Shown: one piece after another, positions 1 to 6,138 of the stretch | How the letters are laid out: every line of letters begins with the position of its first letter | Position numbering within the stretch: the stretch's first letter is position 1 | NCBI GenBank assembly: GCA_009926815.1 | Contig: RFOC01000113.1 | Span: forward strand, 1-6,650 | Length of the DNA: 6,650 nt | DNA from: Planctomycetota bacterium | GTDB taxonomy: Bacteria > Planctomycetota > Phycisphaerae > Phycisphaerales > SM1A02 | Reading direction: 5' to 3' | Position numbers and translations under genes: made by a program | The notes under the pieces: model-generated | Told to the model about the DNA's origin: nothing | Database searches by the model: none | What the model saw: the letters and a program-made list of their open reading frames with translations, nothing else

Positions 1-275
<275 letters not shown>

Positions 276-279
<4 letters not shown>

Positions 280-770
280 GGCTGGTCGCGACGATCGCGC
301 TGGCGGTGGCGTGCCTTGCGGCATGCGCCACCGGTCCCGGGGCGGGTCCGGAGCGCGGTTCCGCGGCCGCCGCTGCCGTGGTGGCGCCGGCGTTCGAGTT
401 GCGCCTGGCCAGCGGCCAGAAGCGAGAGGGCTGGGCCGAGATGCCGGTGCGCGGCGGCGGCACGCTGCTGGTGGCACCGACGCCGCTGCTCACCCCCAAG
501 GACATCAAGAACGCGGCCATCTCCAGCACCAGCGGCGACTCGCTCATCCTGAACGTGCGTGAAGGCAATCGTGCGGTGCTGCAGGCCGCCACCGCCGACC
601 ACATGTACAAGCAGATCGTGTTCCTGGTCGATGGGCAGGTCGTCTACATGGCCATGCTGGGCATGCCGCTGAATCGCCAGGTGGCCATCCGCATCGGGCC
701 GGATGCGCTCACGCAGGACGAGGCGAAACGCTGCCTGCAGGCGGTGAAGGAGCAGGGCGGCGGGAAGTGA
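276..770 (+). CDS. Small lipoprotein with one SecD P1-head-like domain
   Basis: This predicts 164 residues. The start at 276 is chosen because it gives a clean lipoprotein signal: basic Arg2, a hydrophobic stretch from residue 3, then lipobox Leu-Ala-Ala-Cys with Cys17 as the lipidated residue. A long in-frame extension upstream exists, but it overlaps the aldolase and lacks protein-like composition. An Ala/Gly/Pro-rich linker (about 18-38) leads to a compact domain (about 39-160). The segment from LTPKDIKNAAISS (72-84) through the hydrophobic strand with FLVDGQVV (116-123) to LTQDEAKRCLQAVKE (145-159) follows the pattern of the SecD periplasmic P1-head subdomain (leucine-threonine plus aspartate-lysine, then VLDGxVVxAP, then a helix with EAK). 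There are no transmembrane helices after the signal, so it is not a translocase subunit. Its function is unknown. It overlaps the aldolase stop by four bases and its own stop is three bases from the convergent ATPase stop. The domain match is from memory of the family pattern. Confidence 0.75.
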
Positions 771-773
771 GCC

Positions 774-2801
774 TCAGCCGCGGGCCGCACGCTGCGCGTC
801 GGCCTGACGCACGGGCTTCACCGGTCGGCTGGCCTCGGTCTGCACCCGCAGGGTCTCCGCGTCCATCACGTCCTCGCCGAATCGGACCAGCCGCAGCGAG
901 TTGGCGATGACGAAGATGTAGGCCGCGGCCTGGTAGAAGGGGGTGATCCAGATCTGGATGCGTCCGGTGGCCGCCAGGGCCAGGCCCACCACGGCCAGCG
1001 CCAGTGCCGCCGCGATGTTCAGCCCGATCACGCCTCGGGCACGCCGGGCCAGTTCCAGCAGGAAGGGCACGTTGCGAAGGTCGTCGTTCATCAGGGCCAC
1101 GCCGGCCGAGTTGGTGGCGATGTCGCTGCCCGAGAGACCCATGGCCACGCCCACGTCGGCGCTGGCCAGGATGGGGCCGTCGTTGATGCCGTCGCCCACC
1201 ACCAGCGTGCGGTGGCCCTTGCGGATCAGGTACTTCAGCTCCTCGTGCTTCTCCTCGGGCAGGCACTCCGCCTCGATGGCATCCACGCCCACCGCCTGGC
1301 CCACGCGCTTGGCCACGCCCAGCCGATCACCGGTGAAGATGCACACGCGGCGCACGCCCAGCTGGCGCAGGCGGGTCACCACGTCGGTGGCGTTGCGCCG
1401 CAGCTTGTCCTCCAGTCCCACGGCGCCCAGGTAGCGGTCGCCCACCATCACGTGCACGCCGCTCATCCCCTCGATGCGCTCGCTCGCCTTCTCCACCTCG
1501 GGGGCGATGCCGGGCTGCAGCTCGAGCAGCCACTGGGCGCGGCCGGCCCGCACCATGCCGTCGGGGGTCACGGCGCTCACGCCGCGGCCATGGATCTCCT
1601 GGTAGTCGCGGATGGGCCGCGCGGCGATGCGCGCCTTCTCGGCGGTTTCCAGGATGCTTCGTGCGAGCGGGTGATTGCTGCTCTGCTCGGCGTCGGTGGC
1701 GGCCTGCAGCAGCACCGCCGGGTCCACGCCCTCCGCCGGGGCCAGACGGCTCACGCTGAACTTGCCGGTGGTCAGCGTGCCGGTCTTGTCCATGACCACG
1801 GTGTCCACGCCCGCGGCACTCTCCAGGGTGCGCGTGTTCTTCACCATGATGCCCAGTCGTGCGGCCGCGGCGAAGGCGGCCACCATGGCGGTGGGGTACG
1901 CGATCAGCAGGGCCCCGGGGCAGGTGACCACCAGCACCGTGATCGCGCGCTCGGCCGCCTGGTCGCGGACGGCCGCGGATTCGCTCTTGCTGGTGAAGAA
2001 CCACACGAGCGCCGCCACCATGAGCACCACGGGCACGTAGGCCCCCGCGAGCCGCTCGATCAGTTCCTGCCGGTGCGTGCGGGCGCTCTCGGCCTCGCGG
2101 ATCAGCTTCTCCACCTTGCCGATGGTGCTCTCGCCCGCCACCGCCGTCACCTCGACGTCGATCTGGCCGGTCAGGTTGCTGGTGCCCGCGTACACGCTGG
2201 TGCCCACGTTGGCCTCGATGGGCACGGCCTCGCCGGTCAGGCTGGCCTGATTGATGCTGGTCTGTCCGGCCACCACGCGGCCGTCCACCGGAAGGTTCTC
2301 GCCGGGGCGAACGCGCACCACCTGTCCCACGCGCAGCGACGCCAGCGACACCTCACGCTCGCCTTCCGCCTCGACCACGCGAGCGATGTCCGGCGTGAGC
2401 TCCACCAGGTCGCGGATGGCGCGCTGGGCACCCCACGCGGTGCGGCTGAGCACGAGTTCGCTCAGCCACAGGAAGAAGGCCAGGAAGCCCGCGGCCAGAT
2501 AGAGGTTGTTCGCCAGCGCCGCCATCACGGCCAGGCTGGCCAGCGAGTCGCTGCTCGGCCGACCCTCGCGGATCTCGCGCAGCGCGCCATAGGCCAGCGG
2601 CGCCACCAGGATGAGCGCTCCGATGGCGGCCGGGATCTGGGCCACCTGCGGCTGCAGGCCCAGCAGGCCTCCGATCCAGCTGGTCAGCAGCAGGGTGCCG
2701 CCGGCCAGCGCGATGAACAGACGGCGTTCGAGCCGTTCCCCGCCGCTGGCGAGGTCACGGCGATCGGCCCTGGGCATGGAGGAGGAGGCAAGCTGACTCA
2801 T
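774..2801 (-). CDS. P1B-type heavy-metal-translocating ATPase with atypical CPG motif
   Basis: This is a 675-residue inner-membrane pump that would use ATP to move a metal ion. Hydrophobic segments lie near 27-49, 54-72, 83-117 (two helices), 250-270, 285-312, 590-612 and 618-641, giving the eight-helix P1B layout. The actuator domain has SLTGEAVP (TGE at 189-191). The phosphorylation site is DKTGT with Asp338, the P1B-type nucleotide-domain His-Pro is 377-378, and the hinge is GDGIND at 536-541. The transport helix has Cys294-Pro-Gly296 instead of CPC, CPH or SPC. The last two helices lack both the copper-type Met-x-x-Ser and the zinc/cadmium-type Lys plus Asp-x-Gly, so the substrate cannot be named. 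There is no N-terminal metal-binding domain: the first helix begins near residue 27. The hinge reads GDGINDGP where Ala-Pro is usual. ATG at 2801 is used; Met9 is an alternative, and neither has a good Shine-Dalgarno. Confidence 0.9.
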   Translation of the reverse strand: MSQLASSSMPRADRRDLASGGERLERRLFIALAGGTLLLTSWIGGLLGLQPQVAQIPAAIGALILVAPLAYGALREIREGRPSSDSLASLAVMAALANNLYLAAGFLAFFLWLSELVLSRTAWGAQRAIRDLVELTPDIARVVEAEGEREVSLASLRVGQVVRVRPGENLPVDGRVVAGQTSINQASLTGEAVPIEANVGTSVYAGTSNLTGQIDVEVTAVAGESTIGKVEKLIREAESARTHRQELIERLAGAYVPVVLMVAALVWFFTSKSESAAVRDQAAERAITVLVVTCPGALLIAYPTAMVAAFAAAARLGIMVKNTRTLESAAGVDTVVMDKTGTLTTGKFSVSRLAPAEGVDPAVLLQAATDAEQSSNHPLARSILETAEKARIAARPIRDYQEIHGRGVSAVTPDGMVRAGRAQWLLELQPGIAPEVEKASERIEGMSGVHVMVGDRYLGAVGLEDKLRRNATDVVTRLRQLGVRRVCIFTGDRLGVAKRVGQAVGVDAIEAECLPEEKHEELKYLIRKGHRTLVVGDGINDGPILASADVGVAMGLSGSDIATNSAGVALMNDDLRNVPFLLELARRARGVIGLNIAAALALAVVGLALAATGRIQIWITPFYQAAAYIFVIANSLRLVRFGEDVMDAETLRVQTEASRPVKPVRQADAQRAARG

Positions 2802-2830
2802 GGTTCGGCGGAAAGGCTAGCACGGGGCTC

Positions 2831-2842
2831 AGCCGCGCGGCT
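2831..2842. repeat. Perfect 12-base palindrome in the gpsA-ATPase gap
   Basis: AGCCGCGCGGCT reads the same on both strands. It lies between the gpsA stop and the ATPase start, beside the 2846-2865 hairpin. It could extend the terminator structure of the upstream operon or be an operator in front of the ATPase gene. At this base composition a 12-base G/C palindrome can also arise by chance. Confidence 0.3.
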
Positions 2843-2845
2843 ACG

Positions 2846-2865
2846 GAACCACGCGGGGGTGGTTC
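2846..2865 (-). terminator. Hairpin downstream of gpsA, possible terminator of the hpf-ptsN-ptsH-gpsA operon
   Basis: A seven-base perfect stem (GAACCAC / GTGGTTC) closes a six-base loop, starting 17 bases after the gpsA stop on the - strand. No U-tract follows, so it is not a textbook intrinsic terminator. Position, at the end of a same-strand operon and before another - strand gene, is the main argument. It might instead slow polymerase or stabilise a 3' end. Confidence 0.35.
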
Positions 2866-2882
2866 GTGTCCCCGACCCGCGT

Positions 2883-3878
2883 TCAACCGATCCGTTCGCT
2901 GCCCGCGGCCCGGGTCATCAGCTCGCGCACGGCCTCGGCGGGTGGCTGCCCCTGGAAGAGCACGCGATGCACCGCATCGATGATCGGCACGGAGATCCCG
3001 CGGGCACGGCCCAGTTCGTGCAGCGCCCGGGCGGTCTCCACGCCTTCCACCACGCTCTGCGTGGCCGCCTGCGCCGCGGCCAGCGACTGGCCTCGGCCGA
3101 TGGCTTCACCCAGGGTCCTGTTGCGGCCCTCGGGGCAGAAGCAGGTGGTGGCCAGGTCGCCCACGCCCGCGACGCCGAACAGGGTGTCCGCCCGTGCGCC
3201 CTGCGCCACGCCCAGACGCACCAGCTCCGCCAGTCCGCGAGCCAGCAGGGCGCTCTTGGCGTTGAAGCCCAGGCCCAGGCCATCCAGCATGCCCGCGGCC
3301 AGCGCGATCACGTTCTTGGCCGCGCCGGCGATCTCCACGCCCGCCGGATCATCGCTGGTGTAGATGCGGAGCCACGGCTGGGTGAACATCGCCTGCACCC
3401 GTGCGGCCAGCGCGCCATCCGTGCTGGCCGCCACCATCACGGCGGGTCGGCGAAGGGCAAGTTCGTGCGCGATGGTGGGGCCGCTGAGCACGGCCGTGGA
3501 CCGGTCGCCCAGGGTGTCGATCAGCACCTGGGTGGGGCGAAGGCCCGTGCCCACCTCGACGCCCTTGGTGACGGTGCACACCGGCGCATGAGGCCCCGCC
3601 GATGCGGCAAGTCGCTTCCAGGCGTCGCGGGCGAACTGCGCGGGAATGGCGCTCAGCAGCAGCGTGCAGCCCCGGAGCAGGTCCGCCGCGTCGCCCACCA
3701 TCACGGTCTCGGGCAGGCGGACCTCGGGAAGACGGGGGCTGCATCGGGAGGCCGCCAGCGGCGCCGCCTGGCCCGGCAGCGGGCACCACAGCCGAACCGC
3801 GTGTCCGGCCTCGGCCGCCACGGTGGCCAGCACCAGCGCCATCTGGCCGTCACCGGCGATGCCCAGCGTCTCTCGCAC
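2883..3878 (-). CDS. gpsA: Glycerol-3-phosphate dehydrogenase [NAD(P)+]
   Basis: At 331 residues this is full length for the family. The cytosolic enzyme reduces dihydroxyacetone phosphate to sn-glycerol-3-phosphate, the backbone for phospholipid synthesis. The N-terminal Rossmann fold has the dinucleotide loop GDGQMA (9-14), then LSGPTIAHE (131-139), EIAGAAKNVIALAAGMLDGL (182-201) with the catalytic lysine equivalent at Lys188, FNAKSALLARGLAE (205-218), GVAGVGDLATTC (235-246), GRNRTLGEA (251-259) and VVEGVETA (276-283). Where most relatives have GxGxWG, this has GxGxMA: Ala14 replaces the third glycine. Start is GTG, immediately after the ptsH TGA with no gap. A GGAGG at 3888-3884, five bases upstream and inside ptsH, supports this start and suggests translational coupling. 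It is the last gene of the hpf-ptsN-ptsH-gpsA run. Confidence 0.95.
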   Translation of the reverse strand: MRETLGIAGDGQMALVLATVAAEAGHAVRLWCPLPGQAAPLAASRCSPRLPEVRLPETVMVGDAADLLRGCTLLLSAIPAQFARDAWKRLAASAGPHAPVCTVTKGVEVGTGLRPTQVLIDTLGDRSTAVLSGPTIAHELALRRPAVMVAASTDGALAARVQAMFTQPWLRIYTSDDPAGVEIAGAAKNVIALAAGMLDGLGLGFNAKSALLARGLAELVRLGVAQGARADTLFGVAGVGDLATTCFCPEGRNRTLGEAIGRGQSLAAAQAATQSVVEGVETARALHELGRARGISVPIIDAVHRVLFQGQPPAEAVRELMTRAAGSERIG

Positions 3879-4151
3879 TCACTCCTCCTCGAAGCGGGCT
3901 TCCACCAGCTTCACCAGGGCGTCCATGGCCGCCAGCTCGTCGGCGCCGTCGGTCGTGATCTCGATCTCGGTGTCCTGCGTGCAGGCCAGCATGAGCATCT
4001 GCATCACGCTCTTGCCATCCACCTGCTCGGCGGAATCGCCACGGCGCACCTTCACGCCGCAGCGGAACCCGCCGGCCGCGCTGGCGAAGGCCATGGCGGG
4101 ACGGGCGTGCAGGCCGAGCCTGTTGCGGATGACCGTGCGTCGCTGCAGCAC
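3879..4151 (-). CDS. ptsH: Phosphocarrier protein HPr
   Basis: At 90 residues this is typical HPr length. HPr accepts a phosphoryl group from phosphoenolpyruvate via enzyme I on a histidine and passes it to IIA proteins. The active-site block NRLGLHARPA is at 10-19 with His15 and Arg17. The regulatory-serine block VDGKSVMQMLML (44-55) carries Ser48, matching Ser46 of Gram-positive HPr, the target of HPr kinase. Start is GTG at 4151, four bases after the ptsN stop; no better start exists in frame and the N-terminus aligns with the family. No purine-rich Shine-Dalgarno lies ahead of it, so translation may depend on readthrough from ptsN. The last codons (Glu-Glu-Glu-stop) form the Shine-Dalgarno for gpsA. 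No enzyme I or permease gene is in the window. The pairing with ptsN suggests a regulatory branch rather than sugar uptake. Confidence 0.95.
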   Translation of the reverse strand: MLQRRTVIRNRLGLHARPAMAFASAAGGFRCGVKVRRGDSAEQVDGKSVMQMLMLACTQDTEIEITTDGADELAAMDALVKLVEARFEEE

Positions 4152-4155
4152 GCGC

Positions 4156-4632
4156 TCACCGGGAGGACGGACTGGCGTCCGCCTCCTCGAGCAGCGTGAC
4201 CACGTCGGCCACCGTCTTCGCCTGCTTGAGGAACTTGCGGAACTGCTCCTGGCTCAGGGTTCCGAACAGGCTCTCCATGGCATCCAGGTGGGCTTCGGGC
4301 TGCTCTTCCGGCGACAGCAGCAGGAACACCGCGTGCACCGGCTGACGGTCGAGCGCGTTGAAGTCGATGCCGGCCGGGTGCAGCCCCAGCGCCGCCACGC
4401 ATCGGTGGACCTCGGGCGTCTTCACGTGCGGCACGGCCATGCCATGGCCGAAGCCGGTGCTGCCCTTCTTCTCCCGCTTCACCACCGCCTTCAGGAACTC
4501 CGCCCGGAGCGCCGGCTTGAACGCGCCGGCCTTCGCCAGCGCGTCGAGCAGCTCGCCGATGCACTCGTCGCGCTTCGTGCCCTTCAGGGCGGGCAGGATG
4601 GCCTTCTCGACGATGAGTTCCTTCAGCTTCAT
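4156..4632 (-). CDS. ptsN: PTS IIA component of the fructose/nitrogen-regulatory type (PtsN-like)
   Basis: This is a 158-residue single-domain IIA protein of the size of EIIA-Ntr. The phosphorylation block GSTGFGHGMAVPH (57-69) gives His69 as the phosphate acceptor, with His63 as the second active-site histidine. Downstream it shows the ALGLHPAGIDFNALDRQPVH stretch and the VFLLLSPEEQPEAHLDAM stretch usual for PtsN-like proteins. There is no linked IIB or IIC domain, so a regulatory role is more likely than transport. In well-studied proteobacteria PtsN regulates potassium transport, nitrogen metabolism and the envelope, but that role is not proven here. It lies 35 bases after hpf and four bases before ptsH, an order close to the hpf-ptsN cluster near rpoN in many bacteria. 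The bases ahead of ATG are C/T-rich, with no Shine-Dalgarno. Confidence 0.92.
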   Translation of the reverse strand: MKLKELIVEKAILPALKGTKRDECIGELLDALAKAGAFKPALRAEFLKAVVKREKKGSTGFGHGMAVPHVKTPEVHRCVAALGLHPAGIDFNALDRQPVHAVFLLLSPEEQPEAHLDAMESLFGTLSQEQFRKFLKQAKTVADVVTLLEEADASPSSR

Positions 4633-4667
4633 GGAGGTGGGGGAGAGGGGTGCGAGGGACCCGCAGG

Positions 4668-4988
4668 TCAGGCGTGGCGTTCGCTGCCCGTGTGCTTGCG
4701 GTTTCGCAGCATGTCCTTGTGATCGGTCAACTGGCGGACCCCGCGATCGAGGACCAGGTCGATGGCCGCGTACAGATCGTCATGGTGCGCGTTGGAGACG
4801 AAATCCTCATGGTGTTCCACGTCCAGGATCAACTCGGCATGGAAGCCGTGCCGGGGGTCCTTCTCGACCACGAAGTTCGCCTGGAGCACCTTGTCGAAAT
4901 GCCGTTCGAGTCGGCCGCACTTGCCCTTGATGTACTCCTCGATGGCGGGGGTGATGGGCAGGTGCTTTCCGGTCACGTTGATCTGCAT
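4668..4988 (-). CDS. hpf: Ribosome hibernation-promoting factor, short form (HPF/RaiA family)
   Basis: This is a 106-residue protein of the S30AE/RaiA family. Such proteins bind the decoding region of the 30S subunit in slow growth and help form or preserve inactive ribosomes. The N-terminus MQINVTGKHLPITPAIEEYI and the block DLYAAIDLVLDRGVRQLTDH (74-93) followed by Lys-Asp are family hallmarks. The C-terminal dimerisation domain of long HPF is absent, so this is the short type. The start is set at 4988 because AGGAGGT lies five bases upstream. An in-frame ATG at 5072 would add 28 residues without family similarity and would skip this strong site. It is the first gene of the hpf-ptsN-ptsH-gpsA run. 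The middle segment is rich in His, Glu and Asp (EHHEDFVSNAHHDD), more acidic than in E. coli HPF. Confidence 0.93.
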   Translation of the reverse strand: MQINVTGKHLPITPAIEEYIKGKCGRLERHFDKVLQANFVVEKDPRHGFHAELILDVEHHEDFVSNAHHDDLYAAIDLVLDRGVRQLTDHKDMLRNRKHTGSERHA

Positions 4989-4993
4989 GACAA

Positions 4994-5000
4994 ACCTCCT
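4994..5000 (-). promoter_or_regulatory. Strong Shine-Dalgarno that fixes the hpf start
   Basis: AGGAGGT on the - strand, five bases before the ATG at 4988. It is a near-perfect anti-16S match and the best ribosome-binding site in the window. It decides between the ATG at 4988 and the earlier in-frame ATG at 5072. Confidence 0.85.
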
Positions 5001-5029
5001 TGGGAATGGCCGCTCGTTGCGTCCGCTGC

Positions 5030-5058
5030 AGGCTACGGTTCGCCGGAAGCCTCCACAA
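5030..5058 (-). promoter_or_regulatory. Weak candidate promoter for the hpf operon
   Basis: TTGTGG (5058-5053) and TAGCCT (5035-5030) are 17 bases apart in the only sizeable gap ahead of hpf. The -35 matches the sigma-70 consensus fairly well, the -10 poorly. Position and spacing are the main support. Confidence 0.22.
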
Positions 5059-5076
5059 GGAAGGCGTTTCACAAGG
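5054..5076. repeat. Seven-base direct repeat CACAAGG upstream of hpf
   Basis: CACAAGG occurs at 5054-5060 and again at 5070-5076, start to start 16 bases. Both lie between the purN stop and hpf, and the copy nearer hpf overlaps the proposed -35. It could be an operator, or chance. Confidence 0.2.
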
Positions 5077-5078
5077 CG

Positions 5079-5720
5079 TCAAATTCGACCGGGTGGCGTG
5101 CTCGTGCCCGCCGCCATGCCGGTTCCCGGGCGTGGGGCGCCGCGTCGCAGCCAGGCGGCGATCTGCGCGATGGCTGCCGGAAGCGCCTCGAGCTCCTCGG
5201 CGAACACCCGGGCCGCGAGCGTGTCGGGCGTGTCGGAGGGCAGCACCTCGCAGGTCCGCTGAAGGATCGGTTCTCCGTGGTCGTAACGATCGTCCACCCA
5301 GTGCACCGTGCAGCCGCTCTGGCGATCACCCGCCGCCAGCACCGCCTGATGGACATGATGGCCCCACATGCCCGGCCCGCCATGCCGAGGCAGCAGCGCG
5401 GGATGGATGTTGACGCAGCGGTCCATCCAGCTCCGGCAGCGGAACAGTCGCAGGTAGCCCGCCAGCACCACCACCTCGGTCCCGGCGGCCTGCAGGGCGG
5501 TGTCCAGCCGGTCGTCCACGGTCGCCCTGGGTTCGGCCGCGATCTCGGTCACGGCAAGGCCACGGGTGCGGGCCCGCTGAAGGGCGGGAACCTCCGGTCG
5601 AGTGGCCGCCACCAGCACGATGCGTGCGGCCAGCTTGCCTGCCTCGATGCGGTCCTGCAGGTTCATCACCGACCGGCCGCCGCCCGAGACGAGGCAGGCG
5701 ATCCGCAGCGGGTCGCTCAC
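5079..5720 (-). CDS. purN: Phosphoribosylglycinamide formyltransferase (GAR transformylase, PurN)
   Basis: At 213 residues this is the usual PurN length. It transfers a formyl group from 10-formyltetrahydrofolate to glycinamide ribonucleotide in purine synthesis. The N-terminal block LVSGGGRSVMNLQ (10-22) corresponds to the phosphate-binding loop, usually SGxGSN. VVVLAGYLRLF (83-93) is the folate-side strand. NIHPALLP (104-111) contains the catalytic Asn104 and His106. HGGPGMWGHHVHQAVL (113-128) is the Gly-Gly-x-Gly-Met variant found in one group of PurN proteins, and VHWVDDRYDHGEPI (139-152) contains His140 and Asp147, matching the E. coli catalytic aspartate. Start is GTG at 5720, overlapping the thioesterase stop as GTGA, with GGAGG at 5729-5725 four bases before it. 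The last 20 residues, rich in Gly, Pro, Arg and Thr, look like an extra tail. Related formyltransferases are possible, but the length and motifs favour PurN. Confidence 0.9.
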   Translation of the reverse strand: MSDPLRIACLVSGGGRSVMNLQDRIEAGKLAARIVLVAATRPEVPALQRARTRGLAVTEIAAEPRATVDDRLDTALQAAGTEVVVLAGYLRLFRCRSWMDRCVNIHPALLPRHGGPGMWGHHVHQAVLAAGDRQSGCTVHWVDDRYDHGEPILQRTCEVLPSDTPDTLAARVFAEELEALPAAIAQIAAWLRRGAPRPGTGMAAGTSTPPGRI

Positions 5721-6115
5721 TTCTCCTCCACCACGGAGGGCGGGCTTCGGAAGTCGATCGAGCGTCCGGCGCGATCCACGGCGACCATCTTCACGCTGGC
5801 TTCCGTCACCTCCAGCGTGGCGCCGCCGAGCCACCGGGTGGCCTGCACCCTCACCTGCACGGTGATGCTGCTGCGGCCCTTCTCGGTCGGGCGGGTCATC
5901 AGCGTGAGCGCGTCGCCCACCCGCACCGGCTGCTTGAAGTCCACGCGGTCCATGCAGACCGTGACCCACCGGTGCACGCCATGCCGCCGCGCCTCCAGAT
6001 AGGCCGCCTCGTCGATCAGGCTCAGGATGAAGCCGCCGAAGATGGTGCCCTGGTGGTTCGCGTCGCCCGGGTTGGCGATCCGCCGCACCGCCAGCGTGTA
6101 GTCGGCCTCGTGCAT
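5717..6115 (-). CDS. YciA-like acyl-CoA thioesterase (hotdog fold)
   Basis: This is a 132-residue single hotdog domain that would hydrolyse acyl-CoA to free acid and CoA in the cytosol. The pattern ANPGDANHQGTIFGGFILSL (14-33), followed by Ile-Asp-Glu-Ala-Ala, matches the YciA/BACH group: Asn20, the GTIFGG turn, and Asp35 in the place of the catalytic acid. Later blocks VDFKQPVRVGDALTLMTR and the paired segment ending in ASVKMVAVDRAGR also fit. Active forms are dimers or higher, as in the family. The start at 6115 is chosen because an N-terminal MHEADYTLAVRR fits the family and it is 23 bases after the uvrA stop; the longer open frame upstream lies in uvrA on another frame. No clear Shine-Dalgarno precedes it. 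Its last codons (Glu-Glu-Lys) hold the purN ribosome-binding site, so the two are probably coupled. Chain-length preference cannot be read from sequence. Confidence 0.85.
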   Translation of the reverse strand: MHEADYTLAVRRIANPGDANHQGTIFGGFILSLIDEAAYLEARRHGVHRWVTVCMDRVDFKQPVRVGDALTLMTRPTEKGRSSITVQVRVQATRWLGGATLEVTEASVKMVAVDRAGRSIDFRSPPSVVEEK

Positions 6116-6138
6116 GCGCGAAGTGTACGGCCCGAGGC

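Noticed and set aside
771..830. Terminator for the convergent lipoprotein/ATPase pair
   Set aside because: G/C-rich partial inverted repeats are present, but there is no clean stem with a T-tract, and they lie in coding codons.
2802..2842. A sigma-70 promoter for the ATPase around TAGCCT (2819-2814)
   Set aside because: No acceptable -35 lies 16-18 bases upstream.
1212..4199. A 995-codon open frame on the + strand
   Set aside because: It is antisense to the ATPase, gpsA and ptsH, all with clear family motifs. Its translation is His/Gly/Ala-rich with no domain, as expected from the mirror frame of high-G+C genes.
4989..5072. Longer hpf start at 5072
   Set aside because: The added residues do not match the family, and AGGAGGT lies just ahead of the ATG at 4988.
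4650..6002. A 450-codon open frame on the + strand over hpf, purN and the thioesterase
   Set aside because: It is a mirror frame of three recognised genes; composition is low-information and no family motif appears.
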